Assembly (NCBI RefSeq): GCF_030036535.1
Contig: NZ_CP080390.1
Coordinates: forward strand, 124,001-188,000
Reading direction: 5' to 3'
Length of the DNA stretch: 64,000 nucleotides
Origin: Agrobacterium cucumeris
GTDB lineage: Bacteria > Pseudomonadota > Alphaproteobacteria > Rhizobiales > Rhizobiaceae
Position 1 is the stretch's first letter. Each line of letters opens with the position of its first letter. Below the pieces are notes generated by a model. It ran no database searches, was not told where the DNA came from, and saw only the letters and a list, made by a program, of their open reading frames with translations. Made by a program: the position numbers and the translations under genes. This document shows positions 53,681 through 63,976 of the stretch, in pieces.

Positions 53681-55990
53681 ATGACACCAGCAACAGCGAA
53701 ATCCAACGACCGACGTAATTTCGGGATCGCCGGACGCTTGACGGCGGCATTTGTCGGCATTGCTGCCCTCGCCGCCATCGCCGGCGCCTCCTCGTCCTGG
53801 TATTCGATGAAAAGTTCCGGCATCGTCAAGGAACTCGGCGATCGAACCCTCCCAACCGTCACCGAATCCCTCGCCTTCGCGCAAGAAAGCGCCATCCTTC
53901 TCGCAGAGGCGCCCAATCTCGTCTATGAGCCGGATCTCGCTTCGCTCGACGCAAGTTCGAAGCGCCTGGAAGCCATCCTCGCCGGTCAAAGCGGTCGACT
54001 GACGGCTTTGCGCGACCTTGGCGTGGCGCCGGAACTGCTCGATTCGGTCGAGAAGACGAGCCAAAGCCTCGAACCAAAGCTCAATCAGCTGACAGCCATA
54101 TCTTCCGACCGGATCAAGGCGAAATTCCGCATGCAGGAGGGCGTGGCTCGCGCTCTGTCCCGTTACAAGTCCCTGGCGTCAATGCTCCGCAACGCGCAGG
54201 TCGGAGCGGTGGACAGCAGTATCGAGCGATCGCGTGCCCTGACCGATCTCCAGATGGCGGCCGCCGAGATATCGACACTGATATCGGCGATACCGGATGC
54301 GTCAGACACCGAACTGGCCGCAGTCAAGGATCAATATGATGCGACTGGCAAGGAGATTGACAGCATCCTCGCGCGGCTGAAAGCTTCAGGCGGTAGTGCT
54401 GCGATGCAACAGCTTGTCACGGCTCTCCAGAATGAGGGTGGAGGTCCTGAAGGCCTGTTTGCGCTTCGATCCGCCCAGGCCAAGGTCAACGGTCAGATCG
54501 CAGATATGCTGAATGATCTGACGGTGACCTCCATCATCCTTGGCGTCGACGTCAAATTGATCGCGGCGAAGGAAAAGCAGGCCGCCCGAAATGCTGCGGA
54601 ATTGTCTCGGGGGATGACCCAGCAGACTGTCGCCGTCAATGCGGCAACGAGCTTTCTGGTGATTGCAGCCGCGCTTGCCGCCCTGTTCTACGTCCGGCGT
54701 TTCGTGACGCGGCGGCTGATCAGGCTTGCGACGGTCATGGGCCGTATCGCCTCCGGTGATCATTCCACTCAGGTTCCCATGTCCGGTCGCGACGAGATAA
54801 CGGACATGGCCGGCGCTGTCGAAGTGTTCCGCGCCAATGCGGTCGCCAATATTCGCCTCGAGCAGGAAGCGGAAGAACAGCGAAACCTGACGGAAGACGA
54901 TCGTCGCCGTAAGGCTGAAAGCGATCGCCTCCGGGCAGAAGCCATGGCCCAAGCCACCCAAGGTCTCGGCAAAGGGCTCAAGCACCTTTCTGCGGGTGAT
55001 TTGACGTTCCGTCTCTCCGAGCCCTTCGCGGATGAATTCGAGACGCTGCGCGCCGATTTCAATGGCGCGGCCGGCCAGCTTGCCGAGACGCTGCGCTCCG
55101 TCGCCGACGCGGCCAACGCCATCGATAGCGGCAGCCGCGAGGTTAGCATCAGCGCCGATGATCTCTCCAAGCGCACCGAGCAGCAGGCCGCGTCGCTGGA
55201 AGAAACGGCGGCGGCGCTCGACCAGATCACCGTGAATGTCGCCAATTCTTCCAAGCGGGCCGACGAAGCCCGCAGGATCGCCGCCCAGGCCAATACCAGT
55301 GCCTCCCAATCCGGCCAAGTGGTGGCGAGTGCTGTCGACGCCATGGAGAAGATCGAGCAATCGTCGAAGCAGGTCTCCAACATCATCGGCGTCATCGACG
55401 AAATCGCGTTCCAGACCAATCTACTTGCGCTCAATGCCGGCGTCGAAGCGGCCCGTGCCGGCGAGGCCGGCAAAGGCTTCGCGGTTGTTGCACAGGAAGT
55501 GCGTGAACTCGCGCAACGCTCCGCCAAGGCCGCCAGAGAGATCAAGGAGCTGATCCGCAACTCCTCCGTCGAGGTGGAGAATGGCGTGAAGCTCGTCAGC
55601 GAGACCGGGACTGCCCTGAAAACCATCGAGGGCTACATCGTCACCGTCAACCAGCATATGGACTCGATCGCGACATCGGCCCGGGAACAATCGGTCGGTC
55701 TCGCGGAGGTGAATACCGCCGTCAACCAGATGGATCAGGTCACGCAGCAGAATGCGGCCATGGTCGAGGAGAGCAATGCGGCGAGCGCGACCCTTGCCGG
55801 TGAAGCAGGACGGCTTCGCGACCTGATCAGCCAGTTCCAGTTTGGCGAAGCCATGCGCCGGCCGGCGTCCCTCACCGAGGCGAGCCCATCCAGCCGGCCG
55901 GTCGCATCGCCCGCGCGCCGGATCGTCGGCGCCGTCGCCAAGGCCTTTTCCGGCAACGCCGCCGTCAAGCAGACCTGGGAAGAGTTCTGA
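53681..55990 (+). CDS. Methyl-accepting chemotaxis protein 3, with CheR tether
   Basis: A 769-residue chemoreceptor with CAAGGAG before the ATG. A first membrane helix (about 20-42), a large all-helical periplasmic sensor (about 45-320), a second helix (about 325-345), HAMP ([18 protein letters not shown]) and the signalling hairpin [19 protein letters not shown] are visible. Unlike the two other receptors, it ends TWEEF, a CheR/CheB-binding pentapeptide of the xWEEF kind seen in rhizobial receptors. The signalling domain is clearly different in DNA from the 680 bp repeat. It follows the second binding protein, so it probably detects the loaded binding protein. Confidence 0.93.
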   Translation: MTPATAKSNDRRNFGIAGRLTAAFVGIAALAAIAGASSSWYSMKSSGIVKELGDRTLPTVTESLAFAQESAILLAEAPNLVYEPDLASLDASSKRLEAILAGQSGRLTALRDLGVAPELLDSVEKTSQSLEPKLNQLTAISSDRIKAKFRMQEGVARALSRYKSLASMLRNAQVGAVDSSIERSRALTDLQMAAAEISTLISAIPDASDTELAAVKDQYDATGKEIDSILARLKASGGSAAMQQLVTALQNEGGGPEGLFALRSAQAKVNGQIADMLNDLTVTSIILGVDVKLIAAKEKQAARNAAELSRGMTQQTVAVNAATSFLVIAAALAALFYVRRFVTRRLIRLATVMGRIASGDHSTQVPMSGRDEITDMAGAVEVFRANAVANIRLEQEAEEQRNLTEDDRRRKAESDRLRAEAMAQATQGLGKGLKHLSAGDLTFRLSEPFADEFETLRADFNGAAGQLAETLRSVADAANAIDSGSREVSISADDLSKRTEQQAASLEETAAALDQITVNVANSSKRADEARRIAAQANTSASQSGQVVASAVDAMEKIEQSSKQVSNIIGVIDEIAFQTNLLALNAGVEAARAGEAGKGFAVVAQEVRELAQRSAKAAREIKELIRNSSVEVENGVKLVSETGTALKTIEGYIVTVNQHMDSIATSAREQSVGLAEVNTAVNQMDQVTQQNAAMVEESNAASATLAGEAGRLRDLISQFQFGEAMRRPASLTEASPSSRPVASPARRIVGAVAKAFSGNAAVKQTWEEF

Positions 55991-56272
55991 GCGGAGCTGA
56001 AGGTGCACTGACTGAAGGTCTTTTGGCCATCAGAGCTGGCAAGCGGTCGCGTCCTTTTCAGGACGCGGTCCTATCTCTCTCTGACGTCCTATCTTGCACC
56101 CGCCGTTCCGGCGTCAATGACATCGCGGCCCCTCCAATTTTCCCCGCACCGCAAGCGGCACAGAGAAAGTCGGTTCCTCCGCTCGCCGCACGGCGGCCGC
56201 GTTCAGCGGTCCCTGACCCCTCACGGACTTCGGTGCGGACACTTTTCGCCAGAAAACGAAAAGGAGACCCTG
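55991..56272. promoter_or_regulatory. Hairpin leader before the small gene at 56273
   Basis: CCGCACCG (56144-56151) is complementary to CGGTGCGG (56231-56238), with weaker pairing outside (TTTTCC against ACTTTT). The inner part is homologous to the leader at 50,630-50,675 and the left arm to 51,068-51,090. No gene is seen in this gap. Confidence 0.55.
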
Positions 56273-56587
56273 ATGACACAGCATCACATCACACAGCCGG
56301 TTAGCGAAGAGCGGAAACTTGCGGATCAGCAGCCGACCGGGCTTGAACATCTGCGCAGCAGTTTCGATGCTGAAGTGCACCTTCCCGCCGATATCTCGCG
56401 CGAGTTTCTGTCTGCGGCGCTGCTTTGGGCCATCGACAACAAGGTCGATTTCGGTTTGTTCCACGAGCCCGGAAAGATCATCATCGCGCACTTCGGTGGT
56501 GATGAGATCTACCTCCCCTCCCGGTGGTCCGACAAACGATGGCACATCGGCCTTGAGGACAAGGAGCCTTTCGACCCGGGCGATTGA
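56273..56587 (+). CDS. Hypothetical plasmid protein
   Basis: 104 residues with AAAAGGAGACCCTG before the ATG. It starts MTQHHITQPVSEERKLADQQ; the second half (DISREFLSAALLWAIDNKVD, GKIIIAHFGGDEIYLPSRW) looks like a small mixed alpha/beta domain. Acidic, soluble, family not recognised. It has a hairpin leader and a strong terminator of its own. Confidence 0.7.
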   Translation: MTQHHITQPVSEERKLADQQPTGLEHLRSSFDAEVHLPADISREFLSAALLWAIDNKVDFGLFHEPGKIIIAHFGGDEIYLPSRWSDKRWHIGLEDKEPFDPGD

Positions 56588-56592
56588 AGCCC

Positions 56593-56622
56593 AGACCAGA
56601 GGCGGCTTACCGCCTCTGGTCT
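56593..56622 (+). terminator. Strong hairpin terminator
   Basis: AGACCAGAGGCGG (56593-56605) pairs perfectly over 13 bp with CCGCCTCTGGTCT (56610-56622), loop CTTA, then TTTGCCTTT. It separates the + strand gene from the convergent thermonuclease. Confidence 0.82.
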
Positions 56623-56723
56623 TTGCCTTTCGCTTGAGCCGTTCCTGCCGGATCGACCAGCCGAGCCGGCTATGATCCCAAGCCCCATCTCTCTCTCCTG
56701 ACAGCGGACGATGATGATGGTTG

Positions 56724-57323
56724 TCATTTCCCCTGGCACCAGCCATGTCGCGCGCCATCCCATGGCCGGGCAAGGCCTTCCTTGATCAAAACATCGCCCA
56801 GAGAATTGCCCGCACGCGATACGGTTCGAAGTTTACGTCCATACTTGTCCTCGTCGCGGAAGCCGGCCGACAGCGAAAACTTTCCGGCGTTGAGCAGCGT
56901 TAGTAGTCGCGACTTTGCCGCTTCACCTTTGATCCGTTCAGCTTCGCAGCGGGGCGGGCTGAGTTCGGGCGTATCGATGTCGGCGATGCGGATTTTCTTG
57001 CCCTCGAACCAGAAGGTGTCGCCGTCGACGACGCAGTTCGTGCGATGGCTGTCGCCGCAGATCACGAACGACGCCGATTGGCTGTCTTGCGCAGGCGCTT
57101 TGACGAAAGCCGCAGCGATGTCGAGATGGCCATTGCGATCAAGATAGAGCCAGCCCGCGGCGCCGATCACCACGGCCCAGACAATCGCGGTCGGAAAGCC
57201 TCGGCCGCGATCGTGACCATGACGACGCGGCGTCGATCGCGAGTCATTAATGCCGGGACGGTCGTTGGCGACCTTCCGATTTTTCCTGAACGGGATGACG
57301 TTCTTTTGCGCCAAGCTTTTCAT
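56724..57323 (-). CDS. Membrane-anchored thermonuclease-family protein
   Basis: 199 residues. A basic N-terminus, one membrane helix (FPTAIVWAVVIGAAGWLYL, about residues 43-62), then a staphylococcal-nuclease-like domain: NCVVDGDTFWFEGKKIRIA, DIDTPELSPPR, DEDKYGRKLRTV and LIKEGLARPWDG. The Asp/Arg active-site residues of the SNase fold are present. It would sit at the inner membrane with the nuclease domain in the periplasm. It overlaps the traG stop by four bases and is read after it, so it seems part of the traCDG transcript; thermonuclease genes are often found next to plasmid transfer genes. Confidence 0.9.
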   Translation of the reverse strand: MKSLAQKNVIPFRKNRKVANDRPGINDSRSTPRRHGHDRGRGFPTAIVWAVVIGAAGWLYLDRNGHLDIAAAFVKAPAQDSQSASFVICGDSHRTNCVVDGDTFWFEGKKIRIADIDTPELSPPRCEAERIKGEAAKSRLLTLLNAGKFSLSAGFRDEDKYGRKLRTVSRAGNSLGDVLIKEGLARPWDGARHGWCQGK

Positions 57324-59323
57324 TCCTCTTCGGCGGCAGAGGTTACAGCCGGTTTGGTTTCATAGGCGTTTACCGCAGACGCCGAATTCGAACCTTCCTT
57401 CTCCCTTCCGCCCATCGAATGAAACCGGTTCTCGCCGACGCAGGCTCTCATATCGTTGCGCCGGAACCAGATGGCGCGCCCGCATCTGAGCGGTGCATTG
57501 CCGGCCGTGAACACGATCTGCTCGTCGGCCCGCATGCGCAGAACCTCATGCGGCTGGATAAGCGGTCTGGCGGCAAGCTGCTTCGAGCGTGTTCGCGATG
57601 ATCCCCTTGCCTGGGAACTGCGGCTGACCTGGTCGATCTCGACCGTGGTCATGCCGCAACGTTTCGAGATGTAGTCGGCGGTCTCGGGATCGTTAATTGC
57701 GGCGAACGAGATCCAGCTGGCACTCTCGAACCACTTGCTTGCCGCGTCGCGGCCGCCATAGGTTTCGCGCATCTGGCCGATCGACTGATAGATCATCGTC
57801 AGCGTGATTCCGTATTTGCGGCCGGCGTCGCGCGCAGTCTCGAGGATCCGCATGTAACCGAGGCGGGCGACCTCATCGAGAAGAAACAGCGCGCGCCCTT
57901 CAAGCTTTCCGTCGCGATTATAGATCGCGTTGAGAAGCGAGCCGATGACGACACGCGCAAGACCGGAATGAGTCTCCAACGTCTTGAGGTCGATGTTGAT
58001 GAAGACGTCGGTATTTCCCGCGGCGATGTCGCTGGTCGAGAATTTCCGTCCGGACACCAGGGCGGCATAATTCGGATAGGAAAGCCAATGCGTTTCCTTG
58101 ACCGCATTGGCATAGACGCCGGAGAAGGTTTCCGGCGTCATATTGACGAAGGCAGCGACGTTCTCCTTCACGAAATCCGAACCCGAATTGTCGTAGATGT
58201 CCTGCAGGCGCTTGCGCAAGGTCGGTTCCGGCTCCGACAGGTTCATGCGCACCCGGCGAAGCGTCTGGTCCTTCTCGTCCATGTGACCGGACAGGCAGAC
58301 ATCGGCGATGAGCGCGGTGAGCAACTGCAGGGCTGACGCGCGAAAGAAGTCGTCACGGACACCGCGCGCGCCGCCGCTGTCGCTCATGATCCACGATGCG
58401 ACAGAGGCAATATCCTCTTCCTTCGTTCCGCCGAAACGGCCGACCCAGTCCAGCACGTTGAAGCCCATGTCCGACTTCCTCGGGTCGAGGACGAACACGT
58501 CCCTTCCCGCTCCGCCGCGATGCGCGGAGACCATCGGGGCGACCTCGTTCGACGGATCGAGCACGATCAGCGTGCCGCCCCATTTGAGTGCCGTCGGGAT
58601 GGTCACCGACGTCGTCTTGAAACCACCGGACCCCGCAAAGACGATCCCGTGCGACGAGCCGAATGAGCCATCGAAGCACAGCAACGGCGACTTGCCGCCG
58701 GCGCCCCAGGTCTCCGCGCTATCGGCTCGAAATGCCAATGCCGCGACGCTGTCCTTGTCGACCCGATAGCGCTCGCCGATGACGATGCCGCCGGAATCGG
58801 AAAACAGCTTCGCCGCCTCTGGCGGCTTCATCCAGTCGGCTTCGCCATGCAGTGCCCTCTTGCCCTGAATGCGCTTTGGCTCGGCCCTTGCGAATGCCGC
58901 ATTGCCGATGAACGCAACGCGGAGTGCGAAGCAGGCACACATGAACGCTGCGCCTACTCCAATCGACGTTGCCGGATCGAGATAGGCGAAGACCGTCTTG
59001 CCGGTTGGCAGCGTCTTCGTGAAAGCGGCAAGGCGTATGGTTTCGCGGGTAGCCGCGATCAGGATCGTTCCACTGCATCCCGCAACGACGCCCCAGCCTG
59101 CCTGCTTGATGCTGATCGCGCCGGCACTTGCGAACAAGAACACGATACCGATCGCCGCGCTGGCGACATAGGGCAGCGCGATGCCCGCACGCCCCCATGC
59201 CAAGCGTGCGGCCTCGGTCTTCCCGAAGCCGGAAATCCACTGCTCGATCCCCGTCATCCCGATGACGACCAGGATCATCAGCGCCGCCGGCCCGACGACG
59301 AGCGCAATCCTATTGATCGTCAT
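57320..59323 (-). CDS. traG: Conjugal transfer coupling protein TraG
   Basis: 667 residues, VirD4/TraG family. Membrane helices fill the first ~160 residues. The ATPase domain has Walker [13 protein letters not shown] and Walker [14 protein letters not shown], with [20 protein letters not shown] ahead of it as in Ti plasmid TraG. It links the relaxase-bound DNA to the transfer channel. The ATG at 59323 overlaps traD; the longer frame to 59398 is inside traD. Length and motifs are normal for the Agrobacterium/Rhizobium Dtr system. Confidence 0.95.
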   Translation of the reverse strand: MTINRIALVVGPAALMILVVIGMTGIEQWISGFGKTEAARLAWGRAGIALPYVASAAIGIVFLFASAGAISIKQAGWGVVAGCSGTILIAATRETIRLAAFTKTLPTGKTVFAYLDPATSIGVGAAFMCACFALRVAFIGNAAFARAEPKRIQGKRALHGEADWMKPPEAAKLFSDSGGIVIGERYRVDKDSVAALAFRADSAETWGAGGKSPLLCFDGSFGSSHGIVFAGSGGFKTTSVTIPTALKWGGTLIVLDPSNEVAPMVSAHRGGAGRDVFVLDPRKSDMGFNVLDWVGRFGGTKEEDIASVASWIMSDSGGARGVRDDFFRASALQLLTALIADVCLSGHMDEKDQTLRRVRMNLSEPEPTLRKRLQDIYDNSGSDFVKENVAAFVNMTPETFSGVYANAVKETHWLSYPNYAALVSGRKFSTSDIAAGNTDVFINIDLKTLETHSGLARVVIGSLLNAIYNRDGKLEGRALFLLDEVARLGYMRILETARDAGRKYGITLTMIYQSIGQMRETYGGRDAASKWFESASWISFAAINDPETADYISKRCGMTTVEIDQVSRSSQARGSSRTRSKQLAARPLIQPHEVLRMRADEQIVFTAGNAPLRCGRAIWFRRNDMRACVGENRFHSMGGREKEGSNSASAVNAYETKPAVTSAAEEE

Positions 59324-59525
59324 TGCCAAAGGCCTCCGCGCCGATTGCCGTGAGCCTGGATCGCTCGCCCTCATCACCCTTGATTCGGCGGGCGACATCG
59401 ATCAGCGCGCCCAGCAACAGCGCGCGCTTCTCGTAACGCAGCCCGGCCTTGACGATCAGGCCGCCGAGCTCGATCTTTTCCCGCGTTTCCTTCTTGCGGG
59501 CGTCGGATGTCATCGTCCTCGCCAT
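59310..59525 (-). CDS. traD: Conjugal transfer protein TraD
   Basis: 71 residues, [20 protein letters not shown] then [20 protein letters not shown]. This is the small TraD of the Ti-type traCDG operon, an accessory DNA-processing protein. It overlaps traG by 14 bp and follows traC by four bases. The longer open frame to 59723 lies over traC and is rejected. Confidence 0.93.
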   Translation of the reverse strand: MARTMTSDARKKETREKIELGGLIVKAGLRYEKRALLLGALIDVARRIKGDEGERSRLTAIGAEAFGNDDQ

Positions 59526-59529
59526 ACGC

Positions 59530-59838
59530 TCAAGCCTCGCCAGTGCTGCCCGCGCCCGCACCAGAGGAGTCCGCCGGCGTCGACGTTGCGCCGCTGCTAT
59601 CGCCGGCACCCTTTTTCCCTCCGTTCGTAGCGCCCTTCCCTCCCCCTTGGCCTCCGCGAAACCGCGTCGCCACTTCCTCGAAAGCGGCCTGCAGCTCCCC
59701 TTCCTCAATCTCGATCTCGCCAAGGCCGGCCTTGAGCGCGATCCGGCCGATCCGCTCGGCTTCTCTTGTCTCGGCGACCTTGAGCTGCTCCTGCAACTTG
59801 GCGATTTCGTCGCGGATTTTCGAGGCAGGTTTTTTCAT
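59530..59838 (-). CDS. traC: Conjugal transfer protein TraC
   Basis: 102 residues. The N-terminal half [40 protein letters not shown] matches TraC of Ti-type plasmids (helical accessory protein of the relaxosome). The C-terminal 35 residues are Gly/Ser/Ala-rich and probably flexible. It is the first gene of traCDG and is divergent from traA across the oriT. Confidence 0.92.
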   Translation of the reverse strand: MKKPASKIRDEIAKLQEQLKVAETREAERIGRIALKAGLGEIEIEEGELQAAFEEVATRFRGGQGGGKGATNGGKKGAGDSSGATSTPADSSGAGAGSTGEA

Positions 59839-59982
59839 GTCCGATCGTCTCCATGGCTGAGAAAGCTTGTCTTTCGAAGCCAGTCTTTCCGAACGGAGTG
59901 CGGAACGCACTACTGTGAATCCTACAATCGCCAAGGGCGATTCTTTGGTGAATGATCCCGGCCGTTCCGAAGGAGCGGCTTC

Positions 59983-60020
59983 CAAGGGCGCAATTATACG
60001 TCGCTCACGCGACGCCCTTG
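59983..60020. other. oriT: Origin of transfer (oriT), Ti/RSF1010-like
   Basis: In the 248 bp between traC and traA lies GGGCGCAATTATACGTCGC (59987-60005), the core known from pTiC58-type oriT, related on the other strand to the RSF1010 nick region (TAAGTGCGCCCT). A perfect hairpin CGTCGC-TCAC-GCGACG spans 59999-60014, and CAAGGGCG (59983-59990) with CGCCCTTG (60013-60020) forms an outer repeat. By homology the nick falls in the - strand at about 59,985-59,988, with the hairpin on its 5' side. Confidence 0.9.
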
Positions 60021-60086
60021 CTTGGTCCGGCCTCCCGCTCCCGACGAACCCGTTGATTTCGTTTGCAACCGGGAAAGAACTCCGCC

Positions 60087-63000
60087 GTGGCCGTCCCCCA
60101 TTTCTCCGTCAGCGTCGTCGCCCGCGGCTCCGGCCGCAGCGCTGTCCTGTCGGCGGCCTACCGGCACTGCGCGAAAATGGAATACGAGCGGGAAGCGCGA
60201 ACGATCGATTACACCCGCAAGCTGGGGCTGTTGCACGAAGAGTTTGTGATTCCGGCAGACTCGCCCGAATGGGTGCGCAGCATGATTGCAGATCGCTCAG
60301 TCGCGGGAGCATCCGAAGCCTTCTGGAACAAGGTGGAGGCATTCGAGAAGCGATCCGATGCGCAGCTCGCCAAGGATGTCACCATTGCCCTGCCGCTCGA
60401 GCTGACATCCGAGCAGAATATCGCTCTCATGCGCGACTTTGTGGAGAGGCACATCACGGCGAAGGGGATGGTCGCCGACTGGGTCTATCACGACGCCCCC
60501 GGCAATCCGCATGTCCACCTGATGACGACATTGCGGCCGCTCACCGAAGATGGGTTCGGTTCGAAGAAGGTCGCTGTGCTCGGTCGGGACGGCAAACCGA
60601 TCCGCAATGATGCAGGCAAGATCGTCTATGACCTGTGGGCCGGTAGCACTGAGGACTTCAACGCTTTCCGCGACGGCTGGTTTGCCTGCCAGAACAAACA
60701 TCTGGCGCTCGCCGGCCTCGATATTCGCATCGATGGCCGCTCCTTCGAAAAGCAGGGTATCGACCTCGAGCCGACCATTCACCTCGGCGTCGGCGCCAAA
60801 GCCATCGAGCGCAAGGCCGAGCAATCCGACGGGAAGCAGGAGACCGCGCCTCCCAAACTCGAACGCATCGAGCTTCAGGAAGCTCGTCGTAGCGAGAATG
60901 CACGCCGCATCCAGCGCCGCCCCGAGATCGTGCTTGAGCTGATCACGCGGGAGAAGAGCGTCTTCGACGAACGTGATGTTGCGAAGGTGTTGTATCGCTA
61001 TATCGACGATGCCCGTCTCTTCCAAAGCCTGATGGTGAGGATTCTGCAGAGCCCGGAAGCGCTCAGGCTCGAGCGCGAGCGAATGAATCTTGCGACCGGG
61101 GTCCGAGAGCTGGCGAAATACACGACCCGGGAGATGATCCGGCTTGAAGCCGAGATGGCCAACCGCGCTATCTGGCTTTCCGCTCGCGCCTCCCATGGTG
61201 TCCGTGAGGCGGTGCTGCAGGCGACCTTTGCACGCCATTCTCGTCTATCGGATGAGCAGCGGACGGCGATCGAACATGTCGCCGGCGGAGAGAGGATCGC
61301 CGCCGTGATTGGTCGTGCCGGCGCCGGCAAGACGACGATGATGAAGGCTGCCCGTGAGGCGTGGGAAGCAGCCGGCTATCGTGTGGTCGGCATAGCACTG
61401 GCCGGCAAAGCAGCCGAGGGATTGGAGAAGGAAGCGGGCATCCCATCGCGCACGCTGTCGTCGTGGGAGCTTCGCTGGAACCAGGGTCGCAACCAGCTCG
61501 ACAACAAGACTGTCATCGTACTCGACGAGGCCGGCATGGTGTCGTCACGGCAGATGGCGCTGTTGGTCGAGACGGTGACCAAGGCCGGCGCCAAACTTGT
61601 CCTCGTCGGCGATCCCGAACAACTCCAGCCGATCGAAGCGGGTGCCGCCTTTCGCGCCATTGCCGCTCGCATCGGCTATGCCGAACTCGAAACGATCTAC
61701 CGTCAGCGCCAGCAATGGATGCGCGATGCCTCGCTCGATCTCGCTCGTGGCAATATCCGCAAGGCTGTCGACGCCTATACCGCTCATGGTCGAATGATTG
61801 GCTTGAGACTGAAGGACGAGGCGGTCGAGAGCCTGATCGCAGCGTGGGACCGCGACTACGACCCCTCGAAGACCAGCCTGATCCTCGCGCACCTTCGCCG
61901 TGATGTGCGAATGCTCAACGATATGGCGCGCGCCAAGTTGGTCGAACGCGGTGTCGTCGCAGAAGGATTTGCATTCAAGACGGAGGACGGACACCGCAAA
62001 TTTGCGCCGGGAGATCAGATCGTGTTCCTCAAGAACGAGGGCAGCCTCGGCGTTAAGAACGGCATGCTCGCAAAGGTGCTCAAAGCCGCTCCTGGCCGGG
62101 TCGTCGCCGAGGTTGGTGAAGGAGAGCACCGCCGTCAGGTTACTATCGAGCAGCGCTTCTACAACAATCTCGATCACGGTTATGCCACGACGATCCACAA
62201 GAGCCAGGGGGCGACCGTCGACCGGGTGAAGGTGCTTGCGTCACTGTCGCTCGACCGGCATCTGACCTACGTCGCGATGACCCGCCATCGTGAAGATCTC
62301 GCCGTCTACTACGGCAGTCGCTCCTTCGCGAAATCCGGCGGCCTCATCCCGATCCTATCGCGCCGAAACGCCAAGGAGACGACCCTCGATTACGAGCAGG
62401 CGTCGTTCTATCGCCAGGCGCTGCGCTTCGCGGAAGCCCGGGGCCTGCACCTCATGAATGTCGCCCGGGCGGTCGCGCGCGATCGCCTGGAATGGACCAT
62501 TCGGCAGAAACAGAAGCTGGTCGGCCTCGGCGCCCGTCTTGCCGCAATTGCAACGAAACTCGGTTTCGTCGGCAACTTCAAAAACTCCCCAATCCAGAAC
62601 CCGATCAAGGAGGCCAAGCCCATGGTGTCAGGCATCACCACCTTCCCTAAATCGTTCGAGCAGGCTGTCGAGGACAAGCTCGCCGCCGACCCCGGCCTCA
62701 AGAAACAATGGGAGGACGTCTCGACCCGCTTCCACCTCGTCTACGCGCAGCCGGAGGCTGCCTTCAAGGCAATCAATGTCGACGCGATGGTCAAGGACCA
62801 ATCGGTCGCGAAGTCCACTCTCGCGAAGGTCGCCGACGCCCCCGAAAGTTTCGGTACGCTAAAGGGCAAGCCCGGTCTTCTTGCCAGCCGTGCCGAGAAG
62901 CAGGACCGGGAAAAAGCCATCGCCAATGTCCCGGCACTTGGCCGCAATCTTGAACGCTATCTTCGTGAGCGGGCCGAGGCCGAATTGAAGCATGAGACGG

Positions 63001-63413
63001 AGGAGCGCGCGGTCCGGCTCAAGGTTTCGGTCGACATCCCTGCGCTCTCGCCAGCGGCCAAGCAGATGCTCGAACGCGTCCGCGATGCCATCGATCGCAA
63101 CGATCTCCCTGCCGGCCTTGAATATGCGTTGGCCGACAAAATGGTGAAAGCTGAACTCGAAGGTTTCGCGAAGGCTGTGTCCGAGCGTTTCGGAGAACGG
63201 ACCTTCCTGCCTCTCGCCGCGAAAGACACCAACGGCAAGGCCTTCGAGACCGTTACAGCGGGCATGACGGCTGGCCAGAAGGCTGAGGTCCAGTCTGCGT
63301 GGAATTCCATGCGGACGGTCCAGCAGCTTGCCGCTCATGAACGAACGACGGAGGCGCTTAAGCAGGCTGAGACACTGCGCCAGACGAAGAGCCAAGGGCT
63401 CTCCCTGAAATGA
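60087..63413 (+). CDS. traA: Conjugative relaxase-helicase TraA
   Basis: About 1108 residues from a GTG at 60087 ([18 protein letters not shown] fits the usual TraA N-terminus). The MobA/MobL relaxase domain has [17 protein letters not shown] and the metal-binding HxH in [15 protein letters not shown] RecD/TraI-like helicase follows: Walker [15 protein letters not shown] near residue 415, [26 protein letters not shown] and [15 protein letters not shown]. The C-terminal ~250 residues are helical. It nicks oriT and unwinds the transferred strand. It ends overlapping traF. Length and order agree with Ti-type TraA. Confidence 0.95.
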   Translation: MAVPHFSVSVVARGSGRSAVLSAAYRHCAKMEYEREARTIDYTRKLGLLHEEFVIPADSPEWVRSMIADRSVAGASEAFWNKVEAFEKRSDAQLAKDVTIALPLELTSEQNIALMRDFVERHITAKGMVADWVYHDAPGNPHVHLMTTLRPLTEDGFGSKKVAVLGRDGKPIRNDAGKIVYDLWAGSTEDFNAFRDGWFACQNKHLALAGLDIRIDGRSFEKQGIDLEPTIHLGVGAKAIERKAEQSDGKQETAPPKLERIELQEARRSENARRIQRRPEIVLELITREKSVFDERDVAKVLYRYIDDARLFQSLMVRILQSPEALRLERERMNLATGVRELAKYTTREMIRLEAEMANRAIWLSARASHGVREAVLQATFARHSRLSDEQRTAIEHVAGGERIAAVIGRAGAGKTTMMKAAREAWEAAGYRVVGIALAGKAAEGLEKEAGIPSRTLSSWELRWNQGRNQLDNKTVIVLDEAGMVSSRQMALLVETVTKAGAKLVLVGDPEQLQPIEAGAAFRAIAARIGYAELETIYRQRQQWMRDASLDLARGNIRKAVDAYTAHGRMIGLRLKDEAVESLIAAWDRDYDPSKTSLILAHLRRDVRMLNDMARAKLVERGVVAEGFAFKTEDGHRKFAPGDQIVFLKNEGSLGVKNGMLAKVLKAAPGRVVAEVGEGEHRRQVTIEQRFYNNLDHGYATTIHKSQGATVDRVKVLASLSLDRHLTYVAMTRHREDLAVYYGSRSFAKSGGLIPILSRRNAKETTLDYEQASFYRQALRFAEARGLHLMNVARAVARDRLEWTIRQKQKLVGLGARLAAIATKLGFVGNFKNSPIQNPIKEAKPMVSGITTFPKSFEQAVEDKLAADPGLKKQWEDVSTRFHLVYAQPEAAFKAINVDAMVKDQSVAKSTLAKVADAPESFGTLKGKPGLLASRAEKQDREKAIANVPALGRNLERYLRERAEAELKHETEERAVRLKVSVDIPALSPAAKQMLERVRDAIDRNDLPAGLEYALADKMVKAELEGFAKAVSERFGERTFLPLAAKDTNGKAFETVTAGMTAGQKAEVQSAWNSMRTVQQLAAHERTTEALKQAETLRQTKSQGLSLK

Positions 63414-63976
63414 CGGCGGCAGCTAGAGCGCGCCAGGCGATAACCGCGCAACAACGACGAGCGGCCGTGATCCTCTCGGCCACGACGTTGGCCGCTATCG
63501 TGCTGGTGGCGACTGCCCTCGCCGGCGGTTATCGCATCAATCTGACCCCGAGCGAGCCACTCGGCCTGTGGCGTATCGTTCCGCTCGGTCGCCCCGTTGC
63601 TGTCAGTGACCTAGTGTTCGTTTGCCCACCGGCAACCGCGGAAATGCGGGAGGCGCGAGCGCGCGACTATCTCCGTTCCGGTTCCTGCCCGGGTGGCGTC
63701 GCCCCGTTGATCAAGACGGTGATCGCCGTCGCAGGCCAGCATGTCGAAATCGGCGCCAGCGTGATTGTCGATGGGCGGGTGGTTGCCTCTTCCAGCCTCG
63801 CGCCACGAGACGGAAAGGGGCGGCCGCTGGCGCCGTTTCCGAGTGGCATCGTTCCGCCAGGACATCTCTTCCTGCATTCGGCGTTCCCGGGCTCCTTCGA
63901 CTCCCGGTACTTCGGTCCGGTGCCCGCTTCAGGCATTCTCGGCCTAGCGCAGGAGATCCTCACCTATGCGCCGTGA
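63410..63976 (+). CDS. traF: Conjugal transfer signal peptidase-like TraF
   Basis: 188 residues. One N-terminal membrane helix (about residues 20-40), then a type I signal-peptidase-like domain: [17 protein letters not shown] (catalytic Ser) and [17 protein letters not shown] (catalytic Lys), ending with [15 protein letters not shown]. In Ti and RP4 systems TraF processes the pilin. Its ATG overlaps the traA stop and its own stop overlaps the traB start. Confidence 0.94.
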   Translation: MTAAARARQAITAQQRRAAVILSATTLAAIVLVATALAGGYRINLTPSEPLGLWRIVPLGRPVAVSDLVFVCPPATAEMREARARDYLRSGSCPGGVAPLIKTVIAVAGQHVEIGASVIVDGRVVASSSLAPRDGKGRPLAPFPSGIVPPGHLFLHSAFPGSFDSRYFGPVPASGILGLAQEILTYAP

